Shown here: positions 27,856 through 38,705 of the stretch, piece by piece
How positions within the stretch are numbered: position 1 is the first letter of the stretch
Layout: each line of letters starts with the position of its first letter
Source: Cohnella endophytica
GTDB lineage: Bacteria > Bacillota > Bacilli > Paenibacillales > Paenibacillaceae
Direction of reading: 5' to 3'
DNA length: 64,000 nt
Assembly (NCBI RefSeq): GCF_003628305.1
Contig: NZ_RBZM01000009.1
Span: 1 to 64,000, forward strand
The notes under the pieces: generated by a model
What the model was told of the DNA's origin: nothing
What the model saw: the letters and a program-made list of their open reading frames with translations, nothing else
Database searches by the model: none
Position numbers and translations under genes: made by a program

Positions 27856-27941
27856 CAGCGAAAAAACCAAAGCAGATATAGGTTTAGGTGTAGGTGTCCG
27901 ATGGAAAAGAGTATCGGCGAAACCTTCTACTTTAATGGCGC

Positions 27942-29438
27942 TCAGTCGCAGCTGCAGGAAGTCAGCTTCGCGTCCTCGAACTCGACCGGCGTCGGGTAGT
28001 CATTATTGAAGCAAGCCAGACACAGCCCGCGATTGTATTCGTCTTCGTGGCCGCCGACCGAATCGATCAAGCCGCGCTCGCTTAAGAAATAAAGCGAATC
28101 CGCGTTGATCGCCTTGCGAATTTCTTCGACAGTCTTGCTGGACGCGATCAAATCTCGCGGATCCGGCGTATCGATGCCGTAATAGCAAGGATTCATGAAC
28201 GGAGGCGACGTGATGCGCACATGCACTTCTAATGCGCCCGCCTCGCGAAGCATGTTCACGATCCGGAGCGAAGTCGTGCCGCGCACGATCGAGTCGTCGA
28301 TCATGACGACGCGTTTGCCTTCGACGACTTTACGAACGGCGGAGAGCTTCATCTTGACGCCCTTCTCGCGTAGCTCTTGAGAAGGCTGGATGAACGTCCG
28401 GCCGGTATATTTGTTTTTGATCAAACCAAGCTCGTAAGGGATGCCCGTCTGCTCCGCATATCCGATAGCGGCGGAGATCGAGGAATCCGGCACGCCGGTC
28501 ACGATGTCCGCGTCGACGAAAGACTCCTGAGCAAGCGTCTGACCCATCCGCTTCCGCGAAGTGTGAAGGTTGACGCCGTAGATGTCGCTGTCCGGACGAG
28601 CGAAGTAGATGTACTCCATCGCGCATACGGCACGACGCTGCATCTGAGCGAACCGCTCCTCGCGCAGTCCATCCTTGTCCAACACTAGCAATTCGCCAGG
28701 CTGAACGTCGCGCTCGTATACCGCCCCAATCGTCTCCAAAGCGCAAGACTCCGAAGCGAAAATATACCCCTCGCCAAGACGTCCCATCACGAGAGGACGA
28801 AGACCGTGCGGATCACAAGCCGCTATGAGCGTGCCTTGCGTCTGGATCAGGAACGCGTAGCCCCCGATCAAACGAGAGAACGCGTCCTTCACCGCGTCGA
28901 CGAGGTTTTTCGGCGAACGCGCGATCAGATGCGCGATAACCTCGGTATCGCTCGTCGTCTGGAAAATCGAGCCCGAATCCTCGAGCTCCTTGCGGATTCC
29001 CGGCTCATTGACTAAGTTCCCGTTCGTGCACACCGCGAGATCGCCCCCGCGGTACTTGAACACGAGCGGCTGCGCGTTCGCCAAGCGGCTTGCGCCAGCC
29101 GTCGAATAGCGCACGTGGCCGATGGCCTGATCGCCCGGCAAAGATTCCAGGCGGTCGCGGTCGAACACTTCTTTAACGAGACCCATTCCGCGATGATAGT
29201 GGAACGTACCGTCGTCGGACGTGCAGATGCCGCAGCTTTCTTCACCGCGATGCTGCAACGCATGCAAACCGTAGTAGCTCAGGTTGGCCGCGTCGGAATG
29301 ACCGAACACTCCGAACACGCCGCACTCTTCCTTCACTTTGTCGAAAATAGAGTCGTTGCTGCTGTTGCCCTCGTTGTAATAATCCCCGGTCCAGAGCCGC
29401 GTCACGGCTGTCCCCCCATTCGCAACACTTGGTGTCAT
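27942..29438 (-). CDS. purF: Amidophosphoribosyltransferase
   Basis: 498 residues, first committed step (PRPP + glutamine to phosphoribosylamine). The mature N-terminal nucleophile is C39 in [12 protein letters not shown], so a 38-residue propeptide must be removed, longer than the 11 residues of B. subtilis. The PRPP loop [11 protein letters not shown] and the Fe-S ligands ([29 protein letters not shown]) are present. The ATG overlaps the purL stop by 4 bp. Start choice rests on that overlap. Confidence 0.98.
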   Translation of the reverse strand: MTPSVANGGTAVTRLWTGDYYNEGNSSNDSIFDKVKEECGVFGVFGHSDAANLSYYGLHALQHRGEESCGICTSDDGTFHYHRGMGLVKEVFDRDRLESLPGDQAIGHVRYSTAGASRLANAQPLVFKYRGGDLAVCTNGNLVNEPGIRKELEDSGSIFQTTSDTEVIAHLIARSPKNLVDAVKDAFSRLIGGYAFLIQTQGTLIAACDPHGLRPLVMGRLGEGYIFASESCALETIGAVYERDVQPGELLVLDKDGLREERFAQMQRRAVCAMEYIYFARPDSDIYGVNLHTSRKRMGQTLAQESFVDADIVTGVPDSSISAAIGYAEQTGIPYELGLIKNKYTGRTFIQPSQELREKGVKMKLSAVRKVVEGKRVVMIDDSIVRGTTSLRIVNMLREAGALEVHVRITSPPFMNPCYYGIDTPDPRDLIASSKTVEEIRKAINADSLYFLSERGLIDSVGGHEDEYNRGLCLACFNNDYPTPVEFEDAKLTSCSCD

Positions 29439-31690
29439 GCGCTCTTTCCGTTCATCCGGCTAGGAATGGCTTCTTTCCAGGCTTTGCGAAGCTGTTCGAC
29501 AGAAGCGTCGATCGCATCGTGCCCGCCGATGTTGATTTTCAGGCGATCTCCGCCAACCGTGCCGAGACGCTGCAGAGGTACTCCAGCTAGCGTAATCGCA
29601 ACGGCCAGTTTATCGGCAAGCTCGGGCTTCGCCGAAAGCAGGATGCGAGACTGCGATTCGCTGAACAAGGCGAGGTCCGGACGAAGGTTCGTCTCGAACG
29701 TAACCTCGGCGCCAAGTCCGCGACCGAAGCCCGCTTCCGCGATCGCCGCGGCCAGTCCGCCTTCGGACAAGTCGTGGGCCGAAGCGACAAGGCCTTGCTG
29801 GATCGCGCTAAGCACCGCTCCGTGCAGACGCTTTTCTACGGCCAGATCAAGCTCCGGAGGACGTCCTTCCGTTACGCCGTGAACCGCGTATTGGAACTCG
29901 CTTCCGCCGATTTCCGCTTTCGTCTCTCCTAATAGGAAGATAACGTCTCCGGCTTCTTTGAATTCTTGCGTCGTGATGTGATCCGTATCGTGAACGAGAC
30001 CTACCATGCCGACGACCGGCGTCGGGTAGATCGCGCCTTTCGTGTTCTCGTTGTATAGCGATACATTACCGCCGATAACCGGCGTCTCGAACGCGCGGCA
30101 AGCTTCCGCCATGCCGTCGACTGCTTTTTCCATCTGCCAGAAAATTTCCGGCTTCTCCGGGCTACCGAAGTTCAAGTTATCCGTAATCGCCAGCGGCTCC
30201 GCACCGGAGCAAACGATGTTGCGTCCCGCCTCGGCTACCGCGATGCGACCGCCGACTTCCGGATCCAAATACACATACCTTCCGTTACAATCCGTCGTCA
30301 TCGCAAGACCTTTGCGAGTTCCGCGAATCGTGACGACTGCCGCATCCGAACCCGGACGAACCGCCGTTTCCGTGCGAACCATGTAATCGTATTGGTTATA
30401 AACCCACTCTTTGCTCGCGAGCGACGGAGAACCGAGCACCTTGGTCAGCGCGTCGTTTAAGTCGAGCACTTGCTCGTAGCCGTTTGTATCGATGGAGCCG
30501 TTTTTCAGGTAGTATTCCGGAATCTGCGAAGGCTTCTCGTAGATCGGGCAATCGTCGACAAGCGCTTTAACTGGCATATCTCCGACCAACTCGCCTTTGT
30601 GGAACAACTTCAGCATGCCGTCGTCGGACACTTTGCCGACTTTGGCGCAATGCAATCCCCAACGGGCGAAAATCCCTTTCGCTTGCTCCTCGTGCTGAGG
30701 CTCGCAGACGAACAGCATCCGCTCTTGCGACTCGGACAACATCATTTCGTACGCCGTCATGCCTTCTTCGCGTTGCGGGACTTCGTCCAGATACAATTCC
30801 ATGCCGTTGCCGGCTTTGCTCGCCATCTCCGCGCTGGAGCAAGTAAGGCCAGCCGCGCCCATATCTTGAATCCCGAGCACGATACCGGAGTCGATCAGCT
30901 CGAGCGTTGCTTCCATGACTAGCTTCTCCATGAACGGATCGCCGACTTGTACAGCCGAACGTTTCGCTTCGGATTCCGCGGACAGATCCTCGGACGCGAA
31001 AGTCGCGCCGTGAATGCCGTCCCGTCCCGTCGCAGGTCCCACGTAAAACACCGGGTTTCCGATGCCTTTGGCGACGCCGCGTTGGATTTTGTCGTGATCG
31101 ATCAAGCCGACGCACATCGCGTTAACGAGCGGATTGCCTTCGTACGCTTCGTCGAACATGATTTCCCCGGCAACCGTCGGAATTCCGATGCAGTTCCCGT
31201 AACCCGCGATTCCGCTGACCACGTGCTCGAACAAGTAACGAGCCCGATCGCTTTCGAGACGGCCGAAACGCAAAGAGTTCAACAAAGCTACCGGACGAGC
31301 GCCCATCGAGAAAATATCGCGAATAATGCCGCCGACTCCCGTCGCTGCGCCTTGGTATGGCTCGACCGCGGACGGATGATTGTGGGATTCGATCTTGAAC
31401 ACGACCGCTTGGTTGTCGCCGATGTCGACGATGCCCGCGCCTTCGCCTGGTCCCATCAGAACTTTAGGTCCCGTGATCGGGAAACGTTTCAGTAGAGGCT
31501 TCGAGTTTTTGTACGCGCAGTGCTCGGACCACATTACGCTGAACACGCCGATCTCGGTATAGTTCGGTTGGCGTCCCATGAAGCCGCAGATGAGGTCGTA
31601 CTCTTTGTCCGATACGCCGAATTGCTTATATATTTTCTGTTCCGCGATTTGTTCTACGGTTGGTTCCTTAGCGGATACTTGCTGCGCCAT
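29435..31690 (-). CDS. purL: FGAM synthase subunit II
   Basis: 751 residues, the small PurL type that works with PurS and PurQ to turn FGAR, glutamine and ATP into FGAM. Seen: [38 protein letters not shown], and [21 protein letters not shown] conserved segments. It overlaps the 3' end of purQ by 23 nt. Confidence 0.98.
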   Translation of the reverse strand: MAQQVSAKEPTVEQIAEQKIYKQFGVSDKEYDLICGFMGRQPNYTEIGVFSVMWSEHCAYKNSKPLLKRFPITGPKVLMGPGEGAGIVDIGDNQAVVFKIESHNHPSAVEPYQGAATGVGGIIRDIFSMGARPVALLNSLRFGRLESDRARYLFEHVVSGIAGYGNCIGIPTVAGEIMFDEAYEGNPLVNAMCVGLIDHDKIQRGVAKGIGNPVFYVGPATGRDGIHGATFASEDLSAESEAKRSAVQVGDPFMEKLVMEATLELIDSGIVLGIQDMGAAGLTCSSAEMASKAGNGMELYLDEVPQREEGMTAYEMMLSESQERMLFVCEPQHEEQAKGIFARWGLHCAKVGKVSDDGMLKLFHKGELVGDMPVKALVDDCPIYEKPSQIPEYYLKNGSIDTNGYEQVLDLNDALTKVLGSPSLASKEWVYNQYDYMVRTETAVRPGSDAAVVTIRGTRKGLAMTTDCNGRYVYLDPEVGGRIAVAEAGRNIVCSGAEPLAITDNLNFGSPEKPEIFWQMEKAVDGMAEACRAFETPVIGGNVSLYNENTKGAIYPTPVVGMVGLVHDTDHITTQEFKEAGDVIFLLGETKAEIGGSEFQYAVHGVTEGRPPELDLAVEKRLHGAVLSAIQQGLVASAHDLSEGGLAAAIAEAGFGRGLGAEVTFETNLRPDLALFSESQSRILLSAKPELADKLAVAITLAGVPLQRLGTVGGDRLKINIGGHDAIDASVEQLRKAWKEAIPSRMNGKSA

Positions 31691-32360
31691 TACGTTCCCT
31701 CCAAGCGTTTAGTACGGACGTGAACATCTTAGCGCCGTCCGCGGAGCCGAGAATTTCCTTAACCGCGCGTTCCGGATGCGGCATCATGCCTACGACGTTG
31801 CCCGCTTCGTTGCAGACGCCGGCGATGTCGTCGACGGAGCCGTTCGGGTTGTCGCCCGCATAGCGGAAAACGATTTGATTGTTCGCTTTCAGAGCAGCCA
31901 ACTGCTCGTCCTCGACGAAGTAGCTGCCTTCGCCGTGCGCGATCGGAATTTGGATGACTTCGCCTTGCGAGTAAGCGTTAGTGAAGCCGGTAGTCGCGTT
32001 CTCGACGACGAGGCCGACTTGGTGGCAACGGAATTTGAGCGAGTTGTTGCGGATGAGCGCCCCAGGCAGCAATCCGGCCTCTGTCAGAATCTGGAACCCG
32101 TTGCAGATTCCGAGGACGAACTTGCCGGCTTCCGCCGCTTTCTGAACTTCCGCCATGACGGGAGCGAATTGCGCGATCGCGCCGCAACGCAGGTAATCTC
32201 CATAAGAGAAACCGCCCGGCACGAGAATCGCGTCATACGCGGATAGGTCGGTAGCCGTGTGGAACACGTAATCTACGGATTCCCCTACCGTATCTTCTAC
32301 CGCTTTGTAGCAGTCGATATCGCAGTTGGAGCCCGGAAAAACGATGACAGCGAATTTCAT
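31668..32360 (-). CDS. purQ: FGAM synthase subunit I (glutamine amidotransferase)
   Basis: 230 residues, class I glutaminase supplying ammonia to PurL. The nucleophile is in [11 protein letters not shown], the His-Glu pair in MMPHPERAV. The N-terminus [20 protein letters not shown] is typical. It lies 7 nt after purS. Confidence 0.98.
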   Translation of the reverse strand: MKFAVIVFPGSNCDIDCYKAVEDTVGESVDYVFHTATDLSAYDAILVPGGFSYGDYLRCGAIAQFAPVMAEVQKAAEAGKFVLGICNGFQILTEAGLLPGALIRNNSLKFRCHQVGLVVENATTGFTNAYSQGEVIQIPIAHGEGSYFVEDEQLAALKANNQIVFRYAGDNPNGSVDDIAGVCNEAGNVVGMMPHPERAVKEILGSADGAKMFTSVLNAWRERNGAASIR

Positions 32361-32367
32361 GAGCGCC

Positions 32368-32610
32368 TCAGCCCTCCAATTCGAAACGATAGTCTTCGAC
32401 GACCGTGTTCGCCAGAAGCTTCTCGCACATCGTTTTGAGTTTCTCTTCCGCTTGCGCGCGGTCGTTCGTATCGAGATCGATCTCGAGGTATTTGCCGATT
32501 CTCACCTTGCCGACTTCGTTGAATCCAAGCGTATGCAGCGCTCCTTGCACCGCGTTCCCTTGAGGGTCGAGCACGTTCTGCTTAATCGTCACGTATACCT
32601 TTGCTTTCAT
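32368..32610 (-). CDS. purS: FGAM synthase subunit PurS
   Basis: 80 residues, the structural subunit of the PurSQL complex. [21 protein letters not shown] and [17 protein letters not shown] match the family. The 136-nt gap to purC holds no feature I can name. Confidence 0.96.
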   Translation of the reverse strand: MKAKVYVTIKQNVLDPQGNAVQGALHTLGFNEVGKVRIGKYLEIDLDTNDRAQAEEKLKTMCEKLLANTVVEDYRFELEG

Positions 32611-32746
32611 GGGGGAGTTCCTCCTGATATGGGTGTGTGATGCGATTTATGAAAATGAAATTGTTAATGGATGAATGTTGAGACGTTGGATCGTTTAGAC
32701 GAACATGTTGCGGTCAAAGCTTTCGGCTCATTAGAGGGCATTCCTT

Positions 32747-33649
32747 CTATGAGTTACCCGAGCCCGAGCGCTCCATTAGCCTGCGGGCGATGTCGCGATA
32801 CCGGTCGGTCGTTGCTTCCACCACGGCCGTCGGCAGCGGAGGAGGCGGGCTGTTCTTGTCCCAATCCGAGTTGGACAAGTAGGCGCGAACCGGTTCCTTG
32901 TCCATGCTGTCGATCTCTACGTCCAGCTTGTAATTCTCTTTCGCCCAGAAACGCGAGGAATCCGGGGTAAACAATTCATCGATAAGTATGATTTCGCCGT
33001 CGATCAAACCGAATTCGAACTTGCAATCCGCAAGGATGATGCCGCGCTCGGAGCAATATTCGCGACCGAACTCGTACAGCTTCAGGCTGCGATCGCGCAA
33101 CGCCGAAGCCAATTCCTCGCCGACGCGCCGAGCCATCTCCTCGAACGGGATGTCCTCGTCGTGACCGACGTCGTTCTTGCCCGCCGGCGTGAAAATCGGC
33201 TGCTCGAGCTTCGAGTTCTTATGCAAATCTGCTGGAAGCTTGATGCCGTTCACTTCGCCGCCAGCTTGATATTGCCGCCATCCGCCGCCCGTAATGTAGC
33301 CGCGCACGACGCATTCGATGTCGATCCGTTTCGCTTTGCGGCTTACCATGATGCGGCCGGCCAGCTTGTCCGGCTCGGACACGATATCGCCAAGCAGGGC
33401 AACGTCCGTGTGAACGACGTGATTCGGCTGAATGTCCGCCGTCTGCTCGAACCAGTACGCGCTCAAACCGTTCAGCACGCTGCCCTTGCCCGGAACCGGA
33501 GGATCCAGCACGTAGTCGAACGCGGAGATCCGGTCCGTTACGACGATAAGCAGATGTTCGCCGAGATCGTAGAGCTCCCGGACTTTGCCTTTATGAATCA
33601 AGGGGGCGTTAATCAGCCCTTCGGCCGTAGCCAAAGCTTGGGTAGTCAT
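32747..33649 (-). CDS. purC: SAICAR synthase (long form)
   Basis: 300 residues against about 240 for B. subtilis PurC. The N-terminus LIHKGKVRELYDLGEHLLIVVTDRISAFDY, the ECVVRGYITGGGW segment and DELFTPDSSRFW are the SAICAR synthase signatures of the longer, yeast Ade1-like class. It joins aspartate to CAIR. The extra length is mostly in the centre and the C-terminal helix. Confidence 0.96.
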   Translation of the reverse strand: MTTQALATAEGLINAPLIHKGKVRELYDLGEHLLIVVTDRISAFDYVLDPPVPGKGSVLNGLSAYWFEQTADIQPNHVVHTDVALLGDIVSEPDKLAGRIMVSRKAKRIDIECVVRGYITGGGWRQYQAGGEVNGIKLPADLHKNSKLEQPIFTPAGKNDVGHDEDIPFEEMARRVGEELASALRDRSLKLYEFGREYCSERGIILADCKFEFGLIDGEIILIDELFTPDSSRFWAKENYKLDVEIDSMDKEPVRAYLSNSDWDKNSPPPPLPTAVVEATTDRYRDIARRLMERSGSGNS

Positions 33650-33678
33650 GTCTGCCTCCTAGCGGCGAATTGCCATCA

Positions 33679-34974
33679 TTATTTCAAGCCCAACCGGTCG
33701 AAAATCGTATCCACGTGCTTCAAATGCCAAGTCGGATTAAAGGAATCCTCGATCTCTTCGGCGGACAGAACGTCCGTGATCTCGGGCGTCGAGCGCACGA
33801 TATCGCGGAAATCGCGCTGTTCTTCCCACGCCTGCATGGCGCGAGGTTGAACCGTATCGTAGGCTTGCTCGCGGCTGAAGCCCTTGTCGATCAGCTTCGT
33901 CATGACGCGTCCGGAGAACGGAACGTTAAACGTCCGGCCCATGTTGCGCTTCATGTTCTCCGGGAACACCGTCAAGTTTTTCACGATGTTGCCGAACCGG
34001 TTCAGCATGTAATTGAGGAGCATCGTCGCATCCGGCAAAATGATCCGCTCGGCCGAGGAATGCGAAATATCGCGCTCATGCCACAGCGGCACGTTCTCGT
34101 ACGCCGTCAGCATGTGGCCGCGAATAACGCGGGACAAGCCGCTCATGTTCTCGCAACCGATCGGGTTGCGTTTGTGCGGCATCGCCGACGAACCCTTCTG
34201 ACCCTTGCCGAACGGCTCTTCGACTTCGCGGAATTCGCTCTTCTGCAAGCCGCGGATTTCGGTCGCGAACTTGTCGATCGACGTCGCGATCAGCGCCAGC
34301 GTCGCCATGTATTCCGCATGACGGTCGCGTTGCAGCGTCTGCGTGGAGATCGGCGCCGCCGTAATACCGAGCTTATTGCAGACGAACAGCTCGACCGCTG
34401 GATCGATGTTCGCGTAAGTGCCGACGGCTCCGGACATTTTGCCGAATTGGACGCCGTCCGCCGCGCGCTCGAACCGCTCGAGGTTACGTTTCATTTCCTC
34501 GTGCCACAGAGCCAACTTCAATCCGAAAGTGGTAGGCTCCGCATGAACGCCGTGCGTACGTCCCATCATCGGCGTGTCTTTATATTTAATCGCTTGATCG
34601 CGCAGGATGGCGATGAAGTTCTCGATATCCTTTTTCAAGATCGCGTTCGCTTGCAGCAACAAGTACCCCATCGCCGTGTCCACGACATCCGTGGAAGTCA
34701 GCCCGTAATGTACCCATTTGCGTTCGGCTCCGAGGCTTTCGGATACCGCACGCGTGAAAGCGATCACGTCATGACGGGTTTCCAATTCGATCTCGTTAAT
34801 GCGGTCGATGTCGAACTTCGCGTTCTTGCGAAGCTCCACCGTGTCCTCGTGCGGAATGTGCCCTAACTCTGCCCATGCTTCGCAGGCGCAAAGCTCTACT
34901 TCCAGCCAGGCTTTGAATTTGTTCTCTTCGGTCCAGATCGCCCGCATCTCGGGGCGGCTATAACGTTCTAACAT
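33679..34974 (-). CDS. purB: Adenylosuccinate lyase
   Basis: 431 residues, fumarase/aspartase superfamily, used twice in purine synthesis (SAICAR and adenylosuccinate cleavage). Signatures: [14 protein letters not shown] and the catalytic serine loop [15 protein letters not shown]. Starts [14 protein letters not shown], the family N-terminus. It follows purK by 6 nt. Confidence 0.98.
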   Translation of the reverse strand: MLERYSRPEMRAIWTEENKFKAWLEVELCACEAWAELGHIPHEDTVELRKNAKFDIDRINEIELETRHDVIAFTRAVSESLGAERKWVHYGLTSTDVVDTAMGYLLLQANAILKKDIENFIAILRDQAIKYKDTPMMGRTHGVHAEPTTFGLKLALWHEEMKRNLERFERAADGVQFGKMSGAVGTYANIDPAVELFVCNKLGITAAPISTQTLQRDRHAEYMATLALIATSIDKFATEIRGLQKSEFREVEEPFGKGQKGSSAMPHKRNPIGCENMSGLSRVIRGHMLTAYENVPLWHERDISHSSAERIILPDATMLLNYMLNRFGNIVKNLTVFPENMKRNMGRTFNVPFSGRVMTKLIDKGFSREQAYDTVQPRAMQAWEEQRDFRDIVRSTPEITDVLSAEEIEDSFNPTWHLKHVDTIFDRLGLK

Positions 34975-34980
34975 AGTTGA

Positions 34981-36237
34981 TTAAACCCTCCAAATATTCG
35001 ATTGGGCGATCCATTCCAATGCCGCGTCCACGTTCGGGGCGAGCACGTTTAGGTGTCCCATTTTACGCTTGAGTTTCGCTTCCGCTTTGCCGTACAAATG
35101 AACCTTTACTTCAATGCCTAGCTTAGCTGCGACCGGATCATGCTCCGCCATCCATGCGAGCAGCGGTTCCATATGCTCTCCGAGAATGTTCGCCATGACG
35201 ACGGGCGTCAGCAGCGACGGATCGCCGAGAGGCAAATCGCAGATGGCCCGGATGTGCTGCTCGAACTGCGAAGTGCGGCAAGCCTCCATCGTATAGTGAC
35301 CCGAATTGTGCGGCCTCGGAGCCAGTTCGTTGACGTACAGTTGCCCGTCGGCAGTCAAGAACAGTTCGACCGCGATCAGTCCCACGACGCCGAGCGTCTC
35401 CGCGATGGACACGGCCAGCTTCTCCGCCTCTGCTCGCACGCCGTCTCCGATTCGCGCCGGAACGATTGATAAGTGCAAAATATTATGAACGTGGATATTT
35501 TCCGCGGGCGGGAACGTTCTTACTTCTCCCGAAGGACTTCTCGCCGCGATCACGGATATTTCTTTGTCGAAAACGATGAATTTCTCCAATACCAATTGGG
35601 TCCCGCTACGGCTCGCTTCGTTCCACGCAGGCTCCAACTCGTCCGCCGAACGCAATACCCACTGGCCTTTGCCGTCGTATCCGCCCGTGGCGGTTTTCAA
35701 AACCGCGGGCAAACCAAGCAACTCGGCGGATTCGCGCAAGCTTGCCAAGCTCACGATCTCCGCATACGGAGCCACGCGCGCTCCGGCGGCTTCGATGGCT
35801 TGCTTCTCGCGGAGCCGATGCTGCGTCGTATAGAGCAGGGCACTCCCTTGCGGTACGTAGGACTCCGACTCCAGCATCGCCGCCACGTCCGCGTCCACGT
35901 TCTCGAATTCGTACGTAATGACGTCGGACCGATGTGCGAGTTCCCGGGCCGCCTCGGCGTCCGCATAATCGGCGACGATCTGCTCGGCCGTCTGGCCGCA
36001 CGGCGAATCCGGCGTCGGGTCTAGCGTGACGAACCGGTAACCTAACCGATTGCCCGCGTGAGCCAGCATGCGTCCCAACTGCCCGCCGCCAAGAACTCCG
36101 ATCGTCGAGCCCGGCACGATCTTACGCTTGCCGGTCGCCGGCGCCGCAGGAACCTCGCATCCGAAATCGTCGCATACCGCGCCTTCTCCGTCGAACAAGC
36201 TGATCAGCTTGTTCCCGACTTGTTCCCCGCCGCTCAT
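34981..36237 (-). CDS. purK: N5-carboxyaminoimidazole ribonucleotide synthase
   Basis: 418 residues, ATP-grasp. The usual N-terminus [16 protein letters not shown] appears only at residue 45, after an extra stretch with a short Asp/Gly-rich part. The start is kept because its ATG overlaps the purE stop and CGGAGAG lies 8 nt upstream. ATP-grasp features include [15 protein letters not shown] and [17 protein letters not shown]. Confidence 0.96.
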   Translation of the reverse strand: MSGGEQVGNKLISLFDGEGAVCDDFGCEVPAAPATGKRKIVPGSTIGVLGGGQLGRMLAHAGNRLGYRFVTLDPTPDSPCGQTAEQIVADYADAEAARELAHRSDVITYEFENVDADVAAMLESESYVPQGSALLYTTQHRLREKQAIEAAGARVAPYAEIVSLASLRESAELLGLPAVLKTATGGYDGKGQWVLRSADELEPAWNEASRSGTQLVLEKFIVFDKEISVIAARSPSGEVRTFPPAENIHVHNILHLSIVPARIGDGVRAEAEKLAVSIAETLGVVGLIAVELFLTADGQLYVNELAPRPHNSGHYTMEACRTSQFEQHIRAICDLPLGDPSLLTPVVMANILGEHMEPLLAWMAEHDPVAAKLGIEVKVHLYGKAEAKLKRKMGHLNVLAPNVDAALEWIAQSNIWRV

Positions 36238-36722
36238 AATGGCAACTCTCCGTTATCCAGCACGTCTTGCGTAATCCGTTCGCGACGTGCGGACAGCCTG
36301 CCCTGCACTTCGGGATCGAAGGCTCCGATCATCTGCGCGGCCAGAAGCCCCGCATTCGTCGCGCCGGCCGTGCCGATCGCCACCGTGGCGACGGGAATGC
36401 CTCCCGGCATCTGCACGATCGACAGCAACGAGTCTAACCCGTTCAACGCTTTCGATTGAACGGGTACCCCGATAACGGGCAATACGGTTTTGGCCGCAAC
36501 CATGCCCGGCAGGTGCGCGGCACCTCCCGCTCCGGCGATAATGACCTTTAAGCCTCGCGAGACGGCGGATTCGGCGTATTCGAACATTAAATCCGGCGTA
36601 CGATGCGCTGAAACGACCTTTTTCTCATACTCGATGCCCAATTCCTCCAGCACCTCGCACGCCTTCTTCATCGTTTCCCAATCCGACGTGCTTCCCATGA
36701 TGACGCCGACACGTAAAGACAT
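36234..36722 (-). CDS. purE: N5-CAIR mutase
   Basis: 162 residues, first gene of the operon; converts N5-CAIR to CAIR. The [14 protein letters not shown] and [10 protein letters not shown] motifs and [13 protein letters not shown] hold the substrate-binding Ser and catalytic His. ATG 36722 follows GAAGGGTG; the longer frame runs into the leader terminator and is rejected. Confidence 0.98.
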   Translation of the reverse strand: MSLRVGVIMGSTSDWETMKKACEVLEELGIEYEKKVVSAHRTPDLMFEYAESAVSRGLKVIIAGAGGAAHLPGMVAAKTVLPVIGVPVQSKALNGLDSLLSIVQMPGGIPVATVAIGTAGATNAGLLAAQMIGAFDPEVQGRLSARRERITQDVLDNGELPL

Positions 36723-36775
36723 GATTACACCCTTCCCCCACTGCGATCTTGGCTTCCCATTCCGTCTCAGGAAAC

Positions 36776-36821
36776 AAAAAAAGGTCGATGGGAATACGGT
36801 TAGTATTCCCCAATCGACCTT
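36776..36821 (-). terminator. Leader terminator of the purine operon riboswitch
   Basis: On the minus strand AAGGTCGATTGGGGAATAC pairs with GTATTCCCATCGACCTT, followed by TTTTTTT. It sits between the purine aptamer and purE, as expected for ligand-induced premature termination. Confidence 0.92.
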
Positions 36822-36919
36822 CAACTTCTCCGCTACGCATAAGCAACGCTATGCGCCGACAAGAGAAAGCCCGAACCGGTTAAGGTCCGCGCTTCGATAT
36901 TGTGGTCGCTTGCGATTGC

Positions 36920-36983
36920 CGCGTAGTCCGGAAATTAGGGTTTCCGGGTAGAGACGTTCGGGCCGATTCCCGACTTATACGCG
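36920..36983 (-). promoter_or_regulatory. Guanine-type purine riboswitch aptamer
   Basis: Minus strand: P1 CGCGTA/TACGCG, J1/2 TATAAG, P2 TCGGG/CCCGA, J2/3 GTCTCTACC, P3 CCGGAAA/TTTCCGG, then ACTACG. The base at the position of C74 in the xpt aptamer is C, which predicts guanine or hypoxanthine as ligand. It precedes the leader terminator of the pur operon. Confidence 0.93.
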
Positions 36984-37034
36984 TTTACGATTATCTAACG
37001 ATTACGAGTTAAATTGCTTTTATGAACGCTTCCC

Positions 37035-37063
37035 AGTGTACCTCAGACCCCTAATTTTGTCAA
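37035..37063 (-). promoter_or_regulatory. Sigma-A promoter of the purine operon
   Basis: On the minus strand TTGACA (37058-37063) and TACACT (37035-37040) are 17 bp apart, about 50 bp upstream of the aptamer. Confidence 0.75.
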
Positions 37064-37065
37064 TC

Positions 37066-37110
37066 AAAGACGAACGCTTACATGACATACAAATAATAAT
37101 GTTCGGATTT
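37066..37110 (-). promoter_or_regulatory. PurR box pair
   Basis: AATGTTCGGATTT (37098-37110) matches the Bacillus PurBox AWWWCCGAACWWT in reverse, and a second CGAAC core (37070-37074) faces it with centres 31 bp apart. They lie just upstream of the -35, where PurR sits on the B. subtilis pur promoter. Confidence 0.7.
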
Positions 37111-37205
37111 TGACACATTATTGAGCGCAGTGTTTCTCATGGACGTCTTCATGGTCCGGCATTAGCGACCTTAACGGTTCGAAATCGGTAGAGAAGTCGC
37201 CCGAC

Positions 37206-37236
37206 AAAAAAACCGCTCCGTCATGTGACGGAACGG
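37206..37236 (-). terminator. Intrinsic terminator after the malic enzyme
   Basis: On the minus strand CCGTTCCGTCA and TGACGGAGCGG pair and are followed by TTTTTTT, 24 nt after the stop. Confidence 0.92.
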
Positions 37237-37259
37237 AAGTTTTCGCTGACATGCTTTCC

Positions 37260-38690
37260 TTACCGGTATTCCTTCGGTATTCTTCTCGCAACGCCGCCGG
37301 CGATCGCCGCCCGGATGACGCGGTCGCGCAGCCGTTCCACGACGGACTGGTCGAAGACGCTCGGCACGATGTCGTACTTGCCGAGCTTGTCTTCCGTAAT
37401 GACGGAAGCGATCGCCTCGGAAGCGGCTAGCTTCATTTCTTCCGTAATCGCTAGAGCCCTGCAATCGAGCGCCGCCCGAAAGATGCCCGGGAAGCAAAGC
37501 ACGTTGTTGATCTGGTTCGGATAGTCCGAGCGTCCCGTCGCCACGACGGCGGCGATGTCGTCGATATCGGCGGGCAAGATTTCCGGCTCCGGATTCGCCA
37601 TCGCGAATACGATCGGATTCGGCGCCATGCCGAGCACGTCTTGCCGGTTCAAAAGCTTGCCTCCGGATACTCCGATAAACACGTCCGCCCCTTGAAGGGC
37701 GTCTCTTAACGTGCCGGATCGTTTAAGAGGATTCGTATACGACGCGTACTTCGTCTTCACGGGATTGGAGTAGGTTTCCCCCTCGACCAGAATGCCTTCC
37801 CGGTCTACTCCGATCACTTCCTTGACTCCCGCCGACAGCAATATGTTCGTAATCGCCACGCCGGCCGCGCCGATGCCGCATACGACGACGGTGACGTCGG
37901 TTATCGCTTTGCCCGCGATCTTGAGCGCGTTGATCAAGCCGGCGTAAGCGACGACGGCCGTTCCGTGCTGATCGTCGTGGAAGACGGGAATGTCGAGCTC
38001 CGCGCGCAGCCGCTCCTCGATCTCGAAGCACCGCGGCGAAGAGATGTCCTCCAAGTTGATGCCCCCGAACGCGGGAGCGATCAGTTTGATCGTCCGGATA
38101 ATCTCTTCCGTATCCGTCGTGTCGAGGCAGATCGGGAACGCATCCACGCCCGCGAACTGTTTGAACAGCATCGCTTTGCCTTCCATAACCGGCATTGCCG
38201 CCCTGGAGCCGATATTACCGAGACCTAGCACGGCCGAACCGTCGGAAATAACCGCGACCGTGTTCCGCTTGATCGTCAGCGAGAACGCCTTGTCCGGATC
38301 CTCGCGAATCGCCTCGCATACCCGCGCGACGTCCGGCGTATACACCCTGGACAAGTCGTCCCGGTTCTGGATCGTCACCTTCGGCGTTACTTCGATTTTA
38401 CCGCCCAAGTGAAGCAGAAACGTGCGGTCGGACGTATTGACCACGCGTATGCCGGGAATCTTCTCGATCGCTTCCGTAATCGAACGAATCGCCGTCGCGT
38501 CCACGACGTTCACCGTCATATCGCGAATGCTTATTCCGTTGCCGATATGGATCGTATCTATCGCAATGATGTCGCCGCCAAGATTGGACACCATATTGGC
38601 GACCAATCCGAAGTTCATCCGGTCTCCGCCGATTTCAAGGCGAATGATGATACTTTTGCCCCCTAATTCCTGATGCCGCATACCCGTCAC
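37260..38690 (-). CDS. NAD-dependent malic enzyme with N-terminal ACT domain
   Basis: 476 residues. An ACT-like regulatory domain (about 10-85, IIIRLEIGGDRMNFGLVANMV) precedes the malic domain (YTPDVARVCEAI, NTVAVISDGSAVLGLGNIG, FHDDQHGTAVV) and the NAD-binding domain (VVCGIGAAGVAITNIL). It converts malate to pyruvate with CO2 release. The ACT domain suggests amino-acid control. Not clearly linked to the purine operon; separated by terminator and promoter. Confidence 0.94.
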   Translation of the reverse strand: MTGMRHQELGGKSIIIRLEIGGDRMNFGLVANMVSNLGGDIIAIDTIHIGNGISIRDMTVNVVDATAIRSITEAIEKIPGIRVVNTSDRTFLLHLGGKIEVTPKVTIQNRDDLSRVYTPDVARVCEAIREDPDKAFSLTIKRNTVAVISDGSAVLGLGNIGSRAAMPVMEGKAMLFKQFAGVDAFPICLDTTDTEEIIRTIKLIAPAFGGINLEDISSPRCFEIEERLRAELDIPVFHDDQHGTAVVAYAGLINALKIAGKAITDVTVVVCGIGAAGVAITNILLSAGVKEVIGVDREGILVEGETYSNPVKTKYASYTNPLKRSGTLRDALQGADVFIGVSGGKLLNRQDVLGMAPNPIVFAMANPEPEILPADIDDIAAVVATGRSDYPNQINNVLCFPGIFRAALDCRALAITEEMKLAASEAIASVITEDKLGKYDIVPSVFDQSVVERLRDRVIRAAIAGGVARRIPKEYR

Positions 38691-38705
38691 TCTATATCCC
38701 CCCTG

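Noticed and set aside
33670..34866. 398-codon plus-strand frame opposite purB
   Set aside because: Antisense shadow of purB, which has its complete signature sequences.
37171..37497. 108-codon minus-strand frame across the malic enzyme terminator
   Set aside because: It overlaps the malic enzyme in another frame and crosses its terminator.
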